From positions 1 to 26,187 of the forward strand of contig CAYORK010000016.1 in NCBI GenBank assembly GCA_964406345.1: 26,187 nt of DNA, written 5' to 3'. Positions 7,413-14,705 of the stretch are shown here, piece by piece; within the stretch, counting starts at the first letter, position 1, and each line of letters begins with the position of its first letter. This DNA is from SYAN01 sp964406345. Lineage in GTDB: Bacteria > Actinomycetota > Actinomycetes > Nanopelagicales > Nanopelagicaceae. The notes under the pieces are model-generated. The model was not told the origin of the DNA and searched no databases. It was given only the letters and a program-made list of their open reading frames with translations. The position numbers and the translations under genes were made by a program.

Positions 7413-9086
7413 TCAGTGTCCTGTCTCGGTCTTGATGTGTGGGTAGTGAAGATCGAAGGCAGGGCGTTCGGAGCGGATCTTCGGCATGCTGTGGAAGTTA
7501 TGCCGTGGCGGTGGGCAACTCGTCGCCCACTCAAGGGAAGCACCATAACCCCAGGGATCATCAACCTGAACCTTGGGAGCGTTCCGTGAAATCCACACGT
7601 TGATCGCAAACGGGATCATCGAGATAGCAAGGAGCGAGGCTCCGACCGTCGAGACCATGTTCATGAAGGTGAATCCATCAGTTGCTAGATAGTCCGCATA
7701 GCGACGTGGGAAGCCCTTGATGCCAAGCCAATGCTGGATCAGGAAGGTGGTGTGGAATCCAATGAAGAGGATCCAGAAGTGGATCTTTCCGAGGCGCTCG
7801 TTGAGCATCCTGCCTGTCATCTTCGGCCACCAGAAGTAGAAGCCAGCGAACATCGCGAAGACAACGGTGCCGAAGAGCACGTAGTGGAAGTGCGCAACGA
7901 CGAAGTAGGAGGCGGAGACTGCGAAATCGAGCGGCGGGCTGGCAAGGATTATGCCGGTCAGGCCACCAAGCAAGAAGGTGATGAGGAAGCCGATCACCCA
8001 GAGCATCGGGGTCTCAAGCGTTATCGAACCACGCCACATGGTGCCAATCCAGTTGAAGAATTTCACTCCTGTAGGCACGCCGATGAGGAAGGTCATGAAG
8101 GAGAAGAAGCCGAGGAGGACTTGGCCTGTTGCAAACATGTGATGTGCCCAAACGGCGACCGATAACGCTGCGATCGCGATCGTCGCTGCGATCAAACCTT
8201 TGTAGCCGAAGATCGGCTTACGGCTGAAGACCGGCAGGATCTCCGAGGCGATTCCGAAGAATGGCAAAGCAAGGATGTAAACCTCGGGATGGCCGAAGAA
8301 CCAGAAGATGTGTTGCCAGAGCAGTGCACCACCATTTGCCGGATCGAAGATATGCGAACCGAAGAGTCGATCCGATTCGAGCGCAAGGAGCGCAGCAGCA
8401 AGCGGTGGGAAGGCAAGCAGAATCAAGATCGATGTGAGCATCACATTCCAGGTGAAGATGGACATGCGGAACATCGTCATTCCTGGCGCACGCATCGTGA
8501 AGATGGTTGTAAGGAAGTTGACTCCGCCGAGGATGGTTCCAAGACCACTGACTGCTAGACCTACGATCCAGAGATCAGATCCAATTCCAGGTGAGTACTC
8601 GACTCTCGAGAGAGGTGCATATGCGGTCCAGCCAAAGGATGCTGCGCCACCAGGCGCCAAGAAGCCTGCGGTTGCCATGATGCTTCCGAAGAGATAAAGC
8701 CAATAAGAGAGCATGTTCATACGTGGGAATGCCACGTCAGCCGCACCTATCTGCAATGGCATGATGACGTTGGCGAAACCCACGAAGAGCGGTGTCGCGA
8801 ACATTAACAACATGATGGTGCCATGCATCGTGAAGAACTGGTTGTACTGCTCGACACTCATGAACTGCAGTCCAGGACGGGTCAATTCAGCTCGCATGAA
8901 GAGCGCGAGGATTCCTGCGATCAAGAACCAAGCGAATGACGTGACGAGATACATATGACCGATCGTCTTATGGTCAGTCGTCGTCAGGAACTTCCGTATC
9001 GACCTGCCTTTGGAGGTCGGCGCAAGACTAGGAGCGCGATTCGTCATCTCCAGGCCCGGTTCTGGGCGGGTCGCGAAAGTGGTCAT
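7413..9086 (-). CDS. ctaD: Cytochrome c oxidase subunit I
   Basis: This is the catalytic subunit of the aa3-type oxidase: it reduces O2 and pumps protons. It has 557 residues, with the heme a, heme a3 and CuB ligands and proton-channel motifs in place: HPEVYILALP (CuB His, channel Glu and cross-linked Tyr), WAHHMFATG (CuB His pair), VPTGVKFFNW (K-channel Lys), GAADVAFPRMN (D-channel Asp and Asn) and VVAHFHYVLFG (heme His pair). The N-terminal 25 residues are hydrophilic. The start overlaps the ctaC stop as ATGA (9086-9083), a sign of translational coupling. Confidence 0.98.
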   Translation of the reverse strand: MTTFATRPEPGLEMTNRAPSLAPTSKGRSIRKFLTTTDHKTIGHMYLVTSFAWFLIAGILALFMRAELTRPGLQFMSVEQYNQFFTMHGTIMLLMFATPLFVGFANVIMPLQIGAADVAFPRMNMLSYWLYLFGSIMATAGFLAPGGAASFGWTAYAPLSRVEYSPGIGSDLWIVGLAVSGLGTILGGVNFLTTIFTMRAPGMTMFRMSIFTWNVMLTSILILLAFPPLAAALLALESDRLFGSHIFDPANGGALLWQHIFWFFGHPEVYILALPFFGIASEILPVFSRKPIFGYKGLIAATIAIAALSVAVWAHHMFATGQVLLGFFSFMTFLIGVPTGVKFFNWIGTMWRGSITLETPMLWVIGFLITFLLGGLTGIILASPPLDFAVSASYFVVAHFHYVLFGTVVFAMFAGFYFWWPKMTGRMLNERLGKIHFWILFIGFHTTFLIQHWLGIKGFPRRYADYLATDGFTFMNMVSTVGASLLAISMIPFAINVWISRNAPKVQVDDPWGYGASLEWATSCPPPRHNFHSMPKIRSERPAFDLHYPHIKTETGH

Positions 9087-9850
9087 GCGTTTGCTCCCTG
9101 CTTCAAGGATTCAAGGTAGGCCTGATATTCACTTGGAGTCACAACTTTGACATCGAAGAGCATCTGCGAGTGCTGACGACCGCAAAGGATGTTGCATCGC
9201 CCTGGGAAGGTCCCGAGTTTCTGCGCGGTGAACTCGATCTGGTTCTCGACACCCGGGATGTTCTGAATCTGGATCATGAAGGCCGGAACCCAGAAACCAT
9301 GAACGACATCGCTCGCTGTGATCTTGAATCGAACCTTCTCTCCCAACGGCATGTAGAGGGTCGGTGGCTGCGCTGGCGTACCTGTCACTGTGGTGCCAGG
9401 GCCGGCATCCTCATAAGTGAACTGCCACGACCATTGAATTGCATTGACCGTGACGTCATGGACGGTGACGCTCTGATTCGACGTTGGAGTGACTTCCTTT
9501 ATCTCGTTCTGGGCACGCGCGGTATAGGCGAAGAGAACAGCAACGATGATGAATGGAATGACTGTGTACGCGACTTCGACTGGGACGTTGTACTGAGTCT
9601 GCTTAGGGAACTCTTCGTTCTTCTTGCGATGGAAGATGATCGGCCAAATGATCAGGACCAACGTGATCAGACCGACGACAGCCGCCGCTAGCCAAGAGCC
9701 TTCCCAGAGACCTATGGAGGTGTCATTGACGCTGGTGACGCCGGGCTCGAAGCCAAAACCACGAAGCGAATCCAGCGAGCACCCACTCGTGATGAGGATG
9801 GAGGCTGCGATCAACGCAAGAGACAACGCCTTGAATGCAGGTCGGAGCAT
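9083..9850 (-). CDS. ctaC: Cytochrome c oxidase subunit II (lipoprotein-type)
   Basis: This subunit receives electrons through its CuA centre. The 255-residue form starting at 9850 has an N-terminal signal with ILITSGCSL, a lipobox-like site near residue 24. Two membrane helices follow (about 49-68 and 90-110), then a cupredoxin domain with WSWQFTYEDAG and the CuA loop CNILCGRQHSQM. In that loop the Glu usual between the two cysteines is Ile. The frame stays open to 9922; 9850 is chosen because it gives a clean lipoprotein signal and because TATTCT lies exactly six bases upstream. It is the first gene of a four-gene operon and divergent from the desulfurase-like gene. Confidence 0.95.
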   Translation of the reverse strand: MLRPAFKALSLALIAASILITSGCSLDSLRGFGFEPGVTSVNDTSIGLWEGSWLAAAVVGLITLVLIIWPIIFHRKKNEEFPKQTQYNVPVEVAYTVIPFIIVAVLFAYTARAQNEIKEVTPTSNQSVTVHDVTVNAIQWSWQFTYEDAGPGTTVTGTPAQPPTLYMPLGEKVRFKITASDVVHGFWVPAFMIQIQNIPGVENQIEFTAQKLGTFPGRCNILCGRQHSQMLFDVKVVTPSEYQAYLESLKQGANA

Positions 9851-9856
9851 GGGAGA

Positions 9857-9862
9857 AGAATA
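9857..9862 (-). promoter_or_regulatory. -10 box of ctaC (leaderless)
   Basis: TATTCT is read on the minus strand, six bases before the ctaC ATG. There is no Shine-Dalgarno sequence. Confidence 0.5.
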
Positions 9863-9895
9863 TCGACCTGAACGGCAACACCCTGAGCCGACGAG

Positions 9896-9901
9896 TAGGG
9901 T
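9896..9901 (+). promoter_or_regulatory. -10 box of the desulfurase-like gene (leaderless)
   Basis: TAGGGT is followed by seven bases and GTG 9909. This placement supports GTG 9909 as the start. Confidence 0.45.
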
Positions 9902-9908
9902 TATTCGG

Positions 9909-11150
9909 GTGTCGCCGGTCACAAGAGCCTCTCATGATCCATCCAGCTCGCCCTTGAGTAGGAATTTTCAGGAATTTCTTCCTCTCGCGGCGAAAGAAAT
10001 CGAGCTTCTCGATCTGGCTTTCGCTCTCGGAGATAGCGACCCTAGATGGAGTCTTGGACCCGGTGGCGAGAATGCGATACGTCTCCAGAGATCTCTCGAG
10101 ACCATCGCCAACGCGTGGGGTCTTGCCCCTTCAACCCTCACGTTCGTATCGGATCGATACCTCGCCTTCTACCTCGCAATCAACGGTGTCGTCAATGCCT
10201 CTCACCTGAGATCGAATCACCTGAGATCGANNNNNNNNNNNNNNNNNNNNNNNNNNNNNNNNNNNNNNNNNNNNNNNNNNNNNNNNNNNNNNNNNNNNNN
10301 NNNNNNNNNNNNNNNNNNNNNNNNNNNNNNTCACCTGAGATCGAATCACCTGAGATCGATCTCGCTGAGCCCGATCGAGAGAAAGGAAGTGCTTGCAATC
10401 GTCGAAGGTCTACCCGCGACTCTTCATCGAAACCAATACCGCGTTGCGCTCGATGGTCGATTCGAACTCTCCGGTGGAGATGATTCACTTCACATCTTGC
10501 AACTGCGAAATGGTGAGACCGGCATCAGCCAAAGCGAACTCCCCCATGGGCCATTGATCATCGATGCCACAAGCGCGTACCCAGGAGATCTCGATCGATT
10601 CGAACTCAAGTCAAGGGCGTGGAACGCCATCATTCTCGATGCGACGAGTTGGGGCGGCCCCCGCGGCGTCTATGCGATCTCGATCAATCCGTCCGCCCAC
10701 TGGCGTAATCCGATGCCGACCCTCGATACCACCATGCAGACTTTCGGGGCGAGTTATGGTCTGACGATCCTTGCAGCCCTCAAGATTGAAGCCTTCCTCG
10801 AGCGTGATCAAAACGCGATTGACTCAGCGAACAAGAAAGTCAGAGAGATCGTCTCGCAACTCTCCGACGTAGACTTCGCAGGGAGCGAGACTCGTGATCG
10901 ACTATCGCTCTCTTTCCTGTATGCGGAGAGTGAAGAACTTCAGCGGGCTCTCTACAAAGAGGGATACCTTTTTGATTCCGGTTCGGCATGTTCTTCGTCG
11001 CAACTCGAACCGAGCCATGTCCTTACTCGGATGGGACTCCTCAGTCATGGGAACGTCAGACTCCGATTCCGTCCAGAGAATCTCGATCAGGTAGAGGGAT
11101 TCGCCCACGCGCTGGTCGCGAAGGTCATCGAGGAACGTTCGCGTTCGTGA
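9909..11150 (+). CDS. Degenerate cysteine desulfurase-like protein (class V aminotransferase fold), interrupted by an assembly gap
   Basis: The fold is that of class V PLP enzymes related to cysteine desulfurases. The C-terminal part keeps the catalytic-cysteine loop SGSACSSSQLEPSH (Cys codon 10989-10991). The PLP-binding residues look lost. Where the family has SxHKxxGPxG, this protein reads DATSWGGPRG, with Ser (10647-10649) at the lysine position. The PLP-stacking His appears as Arg (PIERKEV), and the Gln of the DAAQS motif is Ser (DATSA). Related actinobacterial proteins are fused to TusA; here TusA is the next gene, overlapping as TGATG. Bases 10231-10330 are N, so the middle is unresolved and the length is uncertain. 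GTG 9909 is the preferred start; TTG 9954 is possible. It may be a pseudoenzyme with a structural or sulfur-carrier role. Confidence 0.75.
   Translation: MSPVTRASHDPSSSPLSRNFQEFLPLAAKEIELLDLAFALGDSDPRWSLGPGGENAIRLQRSLETIANAWGLAPSTLTFVSDRYLAFYLAINGVVNASHLRSNHLRSXXXXXXXXXXXXXXXXXXXXXXXXXXXXXXXXXXHLRSNHLRSISLSPIERKEVLAIVEGLPATLHRNQYRVALDGRFELSGGDDSLHILQLRNGETGISQSELPHGPLIIDATSAYPGDLDRFELKSRAWNAIILDATSWGGPRGVYAISINPSAHWRNPMPTLDTTMQTFGASYGLTILAALKIEAFLERDQNAIDSANKKVREIVSQLSDVDFAGSETRDRLSLSFLYAESEELQRALYKEGYLFDSGSACSSSQLEPSHVLTRMGLLSHGNVRLRFRPENLDQVEGFAHALVAKVIEERSRS
10202..10359. repeat. 15-bp tandem repeat flanking the assembly gap
   Basis: The unit TCACCTGAGATCGAA occurs as nearly two copies on the left (10202-10230) and again on the right (10331-10359) of the N run. 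The two 29-base flanks are identical. The unit is a multiple of three and reads HLRSN in the host gene, so the frame is kept whatever the copy number. Confidence 0.85.
10231..10330. other. Assembly gap of exactly 100 N
   Basis: One hundred undetermined bases, the conventional size for a gap of unknown length. The contig end on its left and the contig start on its right share the same 29 bases, so the true gap may be zero or negative. Confidence 0.95.
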
Positions 11151-11359
11151 TGGAGATCGACTCGCTCGGGAAGATTTGCCCACAACCGATCATCGATCTT
11201 GCCCGTGCACTTCGGCAGCATCCCGATGTCGACCAATTTGAACTCATGAGCGACGATGTTGCGACGTGGAGTGACCTCACTGCATGGTCAAGGATGACTG
11301 GGCATCAGGTCGAGAAGGTAGGACATTCGACTTTCTGCATTCGTCGATCGCTTCGTTAG
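11149..11359 (+). CDS. TusA-like sulfurtransferase
   Basis: This 70-residue protein belongs to the TusA/SirA fold family, which hands persulfide sulfur from a cysteine desulfurase to acceptors such as tRNA-thiolation or cofactor-biosynthesis enzymes. The signature LGKICPQPIIDLARAL contains the CPxP motif with the sulfur-carrying cysteine near residue 9. Its ATG overlaps the stop of the desulfurase-like gene (TGATG, 11148-11152), so the two are translationally coupled; in related actinobacteria the two domains are commonly one polypeptide. Its stop codon TAG abuts the stop of the convergent kinase gene with no base between. Confidence 0.85.
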
Positions 11360-12349
11360 CTAGCGCATCGCAGCAGAGGCAAGATGGGGTGAGATCTCCT
11401 TCGCAGCATCCGATCCATAGCGTTCGCTGAAACGAGCAACGAACGTTTCAGGTGTGAAGCGATACTCCTGCGTTCCTTTGGTCTCGATGACGTAGGTCGC
11501 CAACATCGATCCCAACTGCGCCGAGCGTTCCTCGCTCATTCCCCAAGCAACGCCAGCCAAGAACCCGGAACGGAAGGCATCGCCAACTCCAGTCGGATCC
11601 ACCTTGGCCTTCTCTTGTGGCACACCAACGGCGACTGAGAAACCATCTGCACGTTCGACTTTTGCGCCAGCGCTACCGAGAGTGACAACACGAGTCTTGA
11701 CTCGCTCCTTGATCTCGTTATCACTCCATTCGGTCTTCTGCATGGCGAGAGCTAGCTCGTACTCGTTGAGAAAGAGATAGGTAGCGCCGTCTATCAGCGT
11801 TCTGATCTCTTCGCCGCTCATCCGCGCCAACTGTTGCGAGGGATCAGCAGCGAAAGGGATCCCGAGACTTCGGCATGTCTCAGTGTGTCTGATCATCGCC
11901 TCCGGGTCATCCGGTGAGATGACGACGAGATCGAAGCGTCCTACACGCTCCATCACCGGCCCCAATTCGATCTCGCGCGCTTCGCTCATCGCACCTGGGA
12001 AGAAGGAAGCGATTTGATTGAGATCCGTGTCAGTGGTGACCATGTAGAGCGCTGTGTGGAGCGAGTTGGAGACTCGCACATGTGCCGTGTCTACTCCATG
12101 ACGTGAAAGCCATGCTTCGTAGTCGGCCCAATCAGCGCCGACTGACGCGATCAAGACTGGATTGAGGCCCAAGGCCGCCATGCCGAAGGAGATGTTCGCA
12201 CCGCACCCTCCGCGCCTCACATCGAGGCCGTCAACAAGGAAGGAGAGAGAAACTTTAGAAAGTGAATCGGCCACCAAAGAATCGGTGAACTTCCCCGGAA
12301 AGGTCATCAAGTGATCGCGCCCGACGGAGCCGGTTACAGCGATTCTCAT
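11360..12349 (-). CDS. adoK: PfkB-family kinase, AdoK-type adenosine kinase
   Basis: This 329-residue ribokinase-fold (PfkB) sugar/nucleoside kinase transfers phosphate from ATP to a sugar hydroxyl. The N-terminus MRIAVTGSVGRDHLMTFPGKF, the middle segments IASFFPGAMSEAR and FAADPSQQLARMSGEEIR, and the C-terminal PfkB signature DPTGVGDAFRSGFLAG closely resemble mycobacterial adenosine kinase Rv2202c, which occupies the same neighbourhood near ctaC. Adenosine is therefore the likely substrate, though many databases call the family only a carbohydrate kinase. ATG 12349 is preferred over GTG 12355 because it matches the usual N-terminus. It lies 53 bases after erpA in the same direction. Confidence 0.88.
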   Translation of the reverse strand: MRIAVTGSVGRDHLMTFPGKFTDSLVADSLSKVSLSFLVDGLDVRRGGCGANISFGMAALGLNPVLIASVGADWADYEAWLSRHGVDTAHVRVSNSLHTALYMVTTDTDLNQIASFFPGAMSEAREIELGPVMERVGRFDLVVISPDDPEAMIRHTETCRSLGIPFAADPSQQLARMSGEEIRTLIDGATYLFLNEYELALAMQKTEWSDNEIKERVKTRVVTLGSAGAKVERADGFSVAVGVPQEKAKVDPTGVGDAFRSGFLAGVAWGMSEERSAQLGSMLATYVIETKGTQEYRFTPETFVARFSERYGSDAAKEISPHLASAAMR

Positions 12350-12402
12350 GCGCACCCCATGAATCGAAGGCTACCTGAGGTGAAGCAAATGAAGGTCGAG
12401 GC

Positions 12403-12750
12403 TTAGTTGAAGGAGTCGCCGCAAGCGCATGAACCCTGCGCATTGGGGTTATCGATAGTGAATCCCTGCTTCTCGATGGTATCGACATAATCGATGCTTG
12501 CACCCATGAGATAAGGCGCTGACATCTTGTCGGTCACAACTCGCACTGCGCCAAAGGAAGCAACTGCGTCAGAGTCTTCGACGCGATCGTCGAAATAGAG
12601 CTGGTAGCGAAGACCAGAACAGCCTCCCGGCTGAACCGCGATGCGGAGGACTAAGTCGTCGCGACCTTCTTGAGCGAGGAGAGATCCGACCTTGCTCGCA
12701 GCGACATCGGTCAAGATAACCCCGGTCATTGCAGCTGTCTCATTGCTCAT
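12403..12750 (-). CDS. erpA: Iron-sulfur cluster insertion protein ErpA (A-type carrier)
   Basis: This 115-residue A-type Fe-S carrier delivers clusters to apo-proteins. The three conserved cysteines are present: one in PGGCSGLRY and the CxC pair in GSCACGDSFN near the C-terminus. Neighbouring nadA encodes a [4Fe-4S] enzyme and qcrA a Rieske protein, both plausible clients. The frame opens at TTG 12765. The ATG at 12750 is chosen because AAGGAG lies six bases before it; the adjoining ATG at 12753 would be only three bases away. It is the first gene of an erpA-adoK pair, divergent from nadA. Confidence 0.93.
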   Translation of the reverse strand: MSNETAAMTGVILTDVAASKVGSLLAQEGRDDLVLRIAVQPGGCSGLRYQLYFDDRVEDSDAVASFGAVRVVTDKMSAPYLMGASIDYVDTIEKQGFTIDNPNAQGSCACGDSFN

Positions 12751-12754
12751 CATC

Positions 12755-12761
12755 TTCTCCT
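12755..12761 (-). promoter_or_regulatory. Ribosome binding site of erpA
   Basis: GAAGGAG on the minus strand decides between the two adjacent ATG codons in favour of 12750. This gene is one of the few operon-first genes here with a clear Shine-Dalgarno sequence. Confidence 0.7.
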
Positions 12762-12819
12762 TCAATTCTTCTTGCAGTTTCTACTGAATCTTCATTGAGT
12801 CGATGACTAGTTCACACTT

Positions 12820-12831
12820 GTGACCGGTCAC
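12820..12831. promoter_or_regulatory. 12-bp perfect palindrome between erpA and nadA
   Basis: GTGACCGGTCAC is a perfect 12-bp palindrome in the 206-bp divergent region between erpA and nadA. It is a candidate operator for a dimeric regulator of one or both genes. It matches no motif I can name with confidence. Confidence 0.4.
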
Positions 12832-12944
12832 CGCGTGCTAGGCGGAATCTTATCGCCCATCCCTCACCACCGCCTCTTCACCCACGCAAAGCGAAATGAA
12901 ACTACTCAGGAAAAGATGCCCAGACGCTCGCTCTTCTCAGCAAC

Positions 12945-12950
12945 TAGACT
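12945..12950 (+). promoter_or_regulatory. -10 box of nadA (leaderless)
   Basis: TAGACT is followed by six bases and the nadA ATG at 12957. No Shine-Dalgarno sequence is present. Confidence 0.5.
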
Positions 12951-12956
12951 GAGTCC

Positions 12957-14123
12957 ATGTCACTCTCGCTCGCTGATTTCCTCAAGGCTGGCACCAAGCC
13001 CGACCTTGATAGTGAGCGCGGTGTCACCTGTGCCGGCGAACTACCTTCGCCAAGCGATCCAGCTCTCGTCGATCGAGCAACGAAGGCTCGAGCTGCACTC
13101 GGCAAACGAGTGATGATCCTTGGGCACCATTATCAACGCGACGAGGTGATTCAGTTCGCTGACATCACCGGGGATTCATTCAAGTTGGCGCAAGCGGCAG
13201 CGGAGAACCGCGAGGCGGAATTGATCGTCTTCTGCGGCGTCCACTTCATGGCCGAGAGCGCTGACATTCTCACTTCAGAGACGCAACGTGTCATCCTGCC
13301 GGACCTCGCTGCCGGTTGTTCGATGGCAGATATGGCAACCCTTACGCAGGTTCGTGATGCCTGGTCGGTCATAACGGAGTTGGGAATCGATGGTTCGACC
13401 ATACCGGTGACCTATATGAACTCTTCCGCAGCAATCAAGTCCTTCACCGGCGAACATGGCGGCACGATCTGCACATCATCCAATGCAGAGCGTGCGATGA
13501 AGTGGGCCCTCCAACAAGGCGAGCGGATCCTCTTTCTCCCGGATCAACATCTTGGTCGCAACACTGCGGTGAGAAATCTTGGCCTCTCGCTCGATGATTG
13601 CGTCCTTTGGAACCCGTGGAAACCACGAGGTGGCCTCAGCGATGATCAGATCCGCGAGGCGAAGATCATCCTCTGGCGTGGTCACTGCTCAGTCCATGGT
13701 CGCTTCTCGCTCAAGAATGTGGAGGACCGACGAGCAGAGATCCCTGGTCTCTCGATACTCGTCCACCCGGAGTGTCCGCATGAAGTGGTGATGGCAGCGG
13801 ACCATGTGGGAAGTACCGAGATGATCATCTCTACGGTGCGCAACGCTCCCAAGGGTACGAAGTGGGCGATCGGAACGGAATTGAACCTGGTTCGAAGGCT
13901 TGCGAATGAGAATCCTGAGAAGGAGATCCATTTCTTGGACAAGACGATCTGCTATTGCTCCACGATGAATCGCATCGATCTGCCACATCTCGTCTGGGCT
14001 CTAGAGTCCCTAGCCGCGGGTCAGATCGTCAATGTGATCTCTGTCGATGAAAAAACAGCGCACTACTCCAGAATTGCCCTTGAGCGAATGCTCTCGCTCC
14101 CCCAGAGCGTTCATAGCGACTGA
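12957..14123 (+). CDS. nadA: Quinolinate synthase
   Basis: NadA condenses iminoaspartate with dihydroxyacetone phosphate to give quinolinate for de novo NAD synthesis and carries a [4Fe-4S] cluster. The 388-residue protein shows the family motifs in order: ILGHHYQRDEV, FCGVHFMAESADIL, LAAGCSMADMA, TYMNSSAAIKSF, CTSSNAE, PDQHLGRNTA, HPECPHEV and ICYCSTMNRI, which together hold the cluster cysteines and substrate residues. No nadB or nadC is seen next to it. It lies divergent from erpA, a likely cluster donor. Confidence 0.97.
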   Translation: MSLSLADFLKAGTKPDLDSERGVTCAGELPSPSDPALVDRATKARAALGKRVMILGHHYQRDEVIQFADITGDSFKLAQAAAENREAELIVFCGVHFMAESADILTSETQRVILPDLAAGCSMADMATLTQVRDAWSVITELGIDGSTIPVTYMNSSAAIKSFTGEHGGTICTSSNAERAMKWALQQGERILFLPDQHLGRNTAVRNLGLSLDDCVLWNPWKPRGGLSDDQIREAKIILWRGHCSVHGRFSLKNVEDRRAEIPGLSILVHPECPHEVVMAADHVGSTEMIISTVRNAPKGTKWAIGTELNLVRRLANENPEKEIHFLDKTICYCSTMNRIDLPHLVWALESLAAGQIVNVISVDEKTAHYSRIALERMLSLPQSVHSD

Positions 14124-14171
14124 CTTCGACTGCTCAATTAGGATGCGCGCGTTGCATCAGATTCCACCGGT

Positions 14172-14177
14172 GAAGGA
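14172..14177 (+). promoter_or_regulatory. Ribosome binding site of the DUF3043 gene
   Basis: GAAGGAG-type site (AAGGAG core) six bases before GTG 14184. It fixes the GTG start. A TAGGAT at 14136-14141 could be the -10 box. Confidence 0.6.
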
Positions 14178-14183
14178 GTTCGA

Positions 14184-14705
14184 GTGAACGAGAAAAAGGG
14201 CCGACCTACTCGCAAGCGCAAGGAGGCTGAGAAGGAGCGAATCGTTCCTCGTCTTGCTCCTGCCGCTGACAAGGTGCAGAAGAAGATCCTGAAGGAAGAG
14301 GCTCGAAGAACCCGGGTCGCACAACGCGCGGCTTTCATGCGTGGTGACGAGAGCGCGTTACCGCCTCGCGATCGCGGTCCAGTGCGTCGATTCGTCCGCA
14401 ACTACATCGATTCACGGCGATCAATTGGCGAGTTCTTCCTACCGATCGTCATGGTCTTGCTCTTTCTCGGACTTAGCCCGAATCTTCAAGTACGACTCGG
14501 TGCGACCATCGTTCTCTACGCGGTTGCGCTCTATTCGGTGATTGAGGGCGTATTGATCGGAAAGCGAATCAAGGCAGAGGTAAGGCGGCGTTTCCCTGGC
14601 GAGCCAACAAAGGGTCTTGCAATGTATGGCTGGGTCCGCTCAACGCAGATTCGACGACTCCGTGCACCTCTTCCTCAAGTCAAGCGAGGCGAGAAGGACT
14701 TCTAA
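14184..14705 (+). CDS. DUF3043 membrane protein
   Basis: This 173-residue conserved actinobacterial membrane protein of unknown function belongs to the DUF3043 family (mycobacterial Rv2206 is a counterpart in the same gene order). The first 65 residues are very basic and charged (RPTRKRKEAEKERIVPR and similar). The conserved block PRDRGPVRRFVRNYIDSRRS precedes two membrane helices (about 84-100 and 105-125), and a basic tail contains RRFPGEPTKGLAMYGWVRS. The stop codon directly abuts the stop of the convergent aldo/keto reductase gene. Confidence 0.88.
   Translation: MNEKKGRPTRKRKEAEKERIVPRLAPAADKVQKKILKEEARRTRVAQRAAFMRGDESALPPRDRGPVRRFVRNYIDSRRSIGEFFLPIVMVLLFLGLSPNLQVRLGATIVLYAVALYSVIEGVLIGKRIKAEVRRRFPGEPTKGLAMYGWVRSTQIRRLRAPLPQVKRGEKDF

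Noticed and set aside
9851..9922. Longer CtaC N-terminus starting at 9922
   Set aside because: It would place 24 unrelated residues before a clean lipoprotein signal and would cover the ctaC -10 box.
10202..10359. CRISPR array or similar, suggested by repeats around the gap
   Set aside because: The 15-bp units are directly adjacent with no spacers and lie in frame inside a coding region.
12820..13113. Plus-strand open frame starting at the palindrome and running into nadA
   Set aside because: It is out of frame with nadA, overlaps its first 157 bases and resembles no protein; nadA is certain.
14142..14158. GATGC/GCATC inverted repeat after nadA
   Set aside because: Only five paired bases, no T-tract, so not supported as a terminator.
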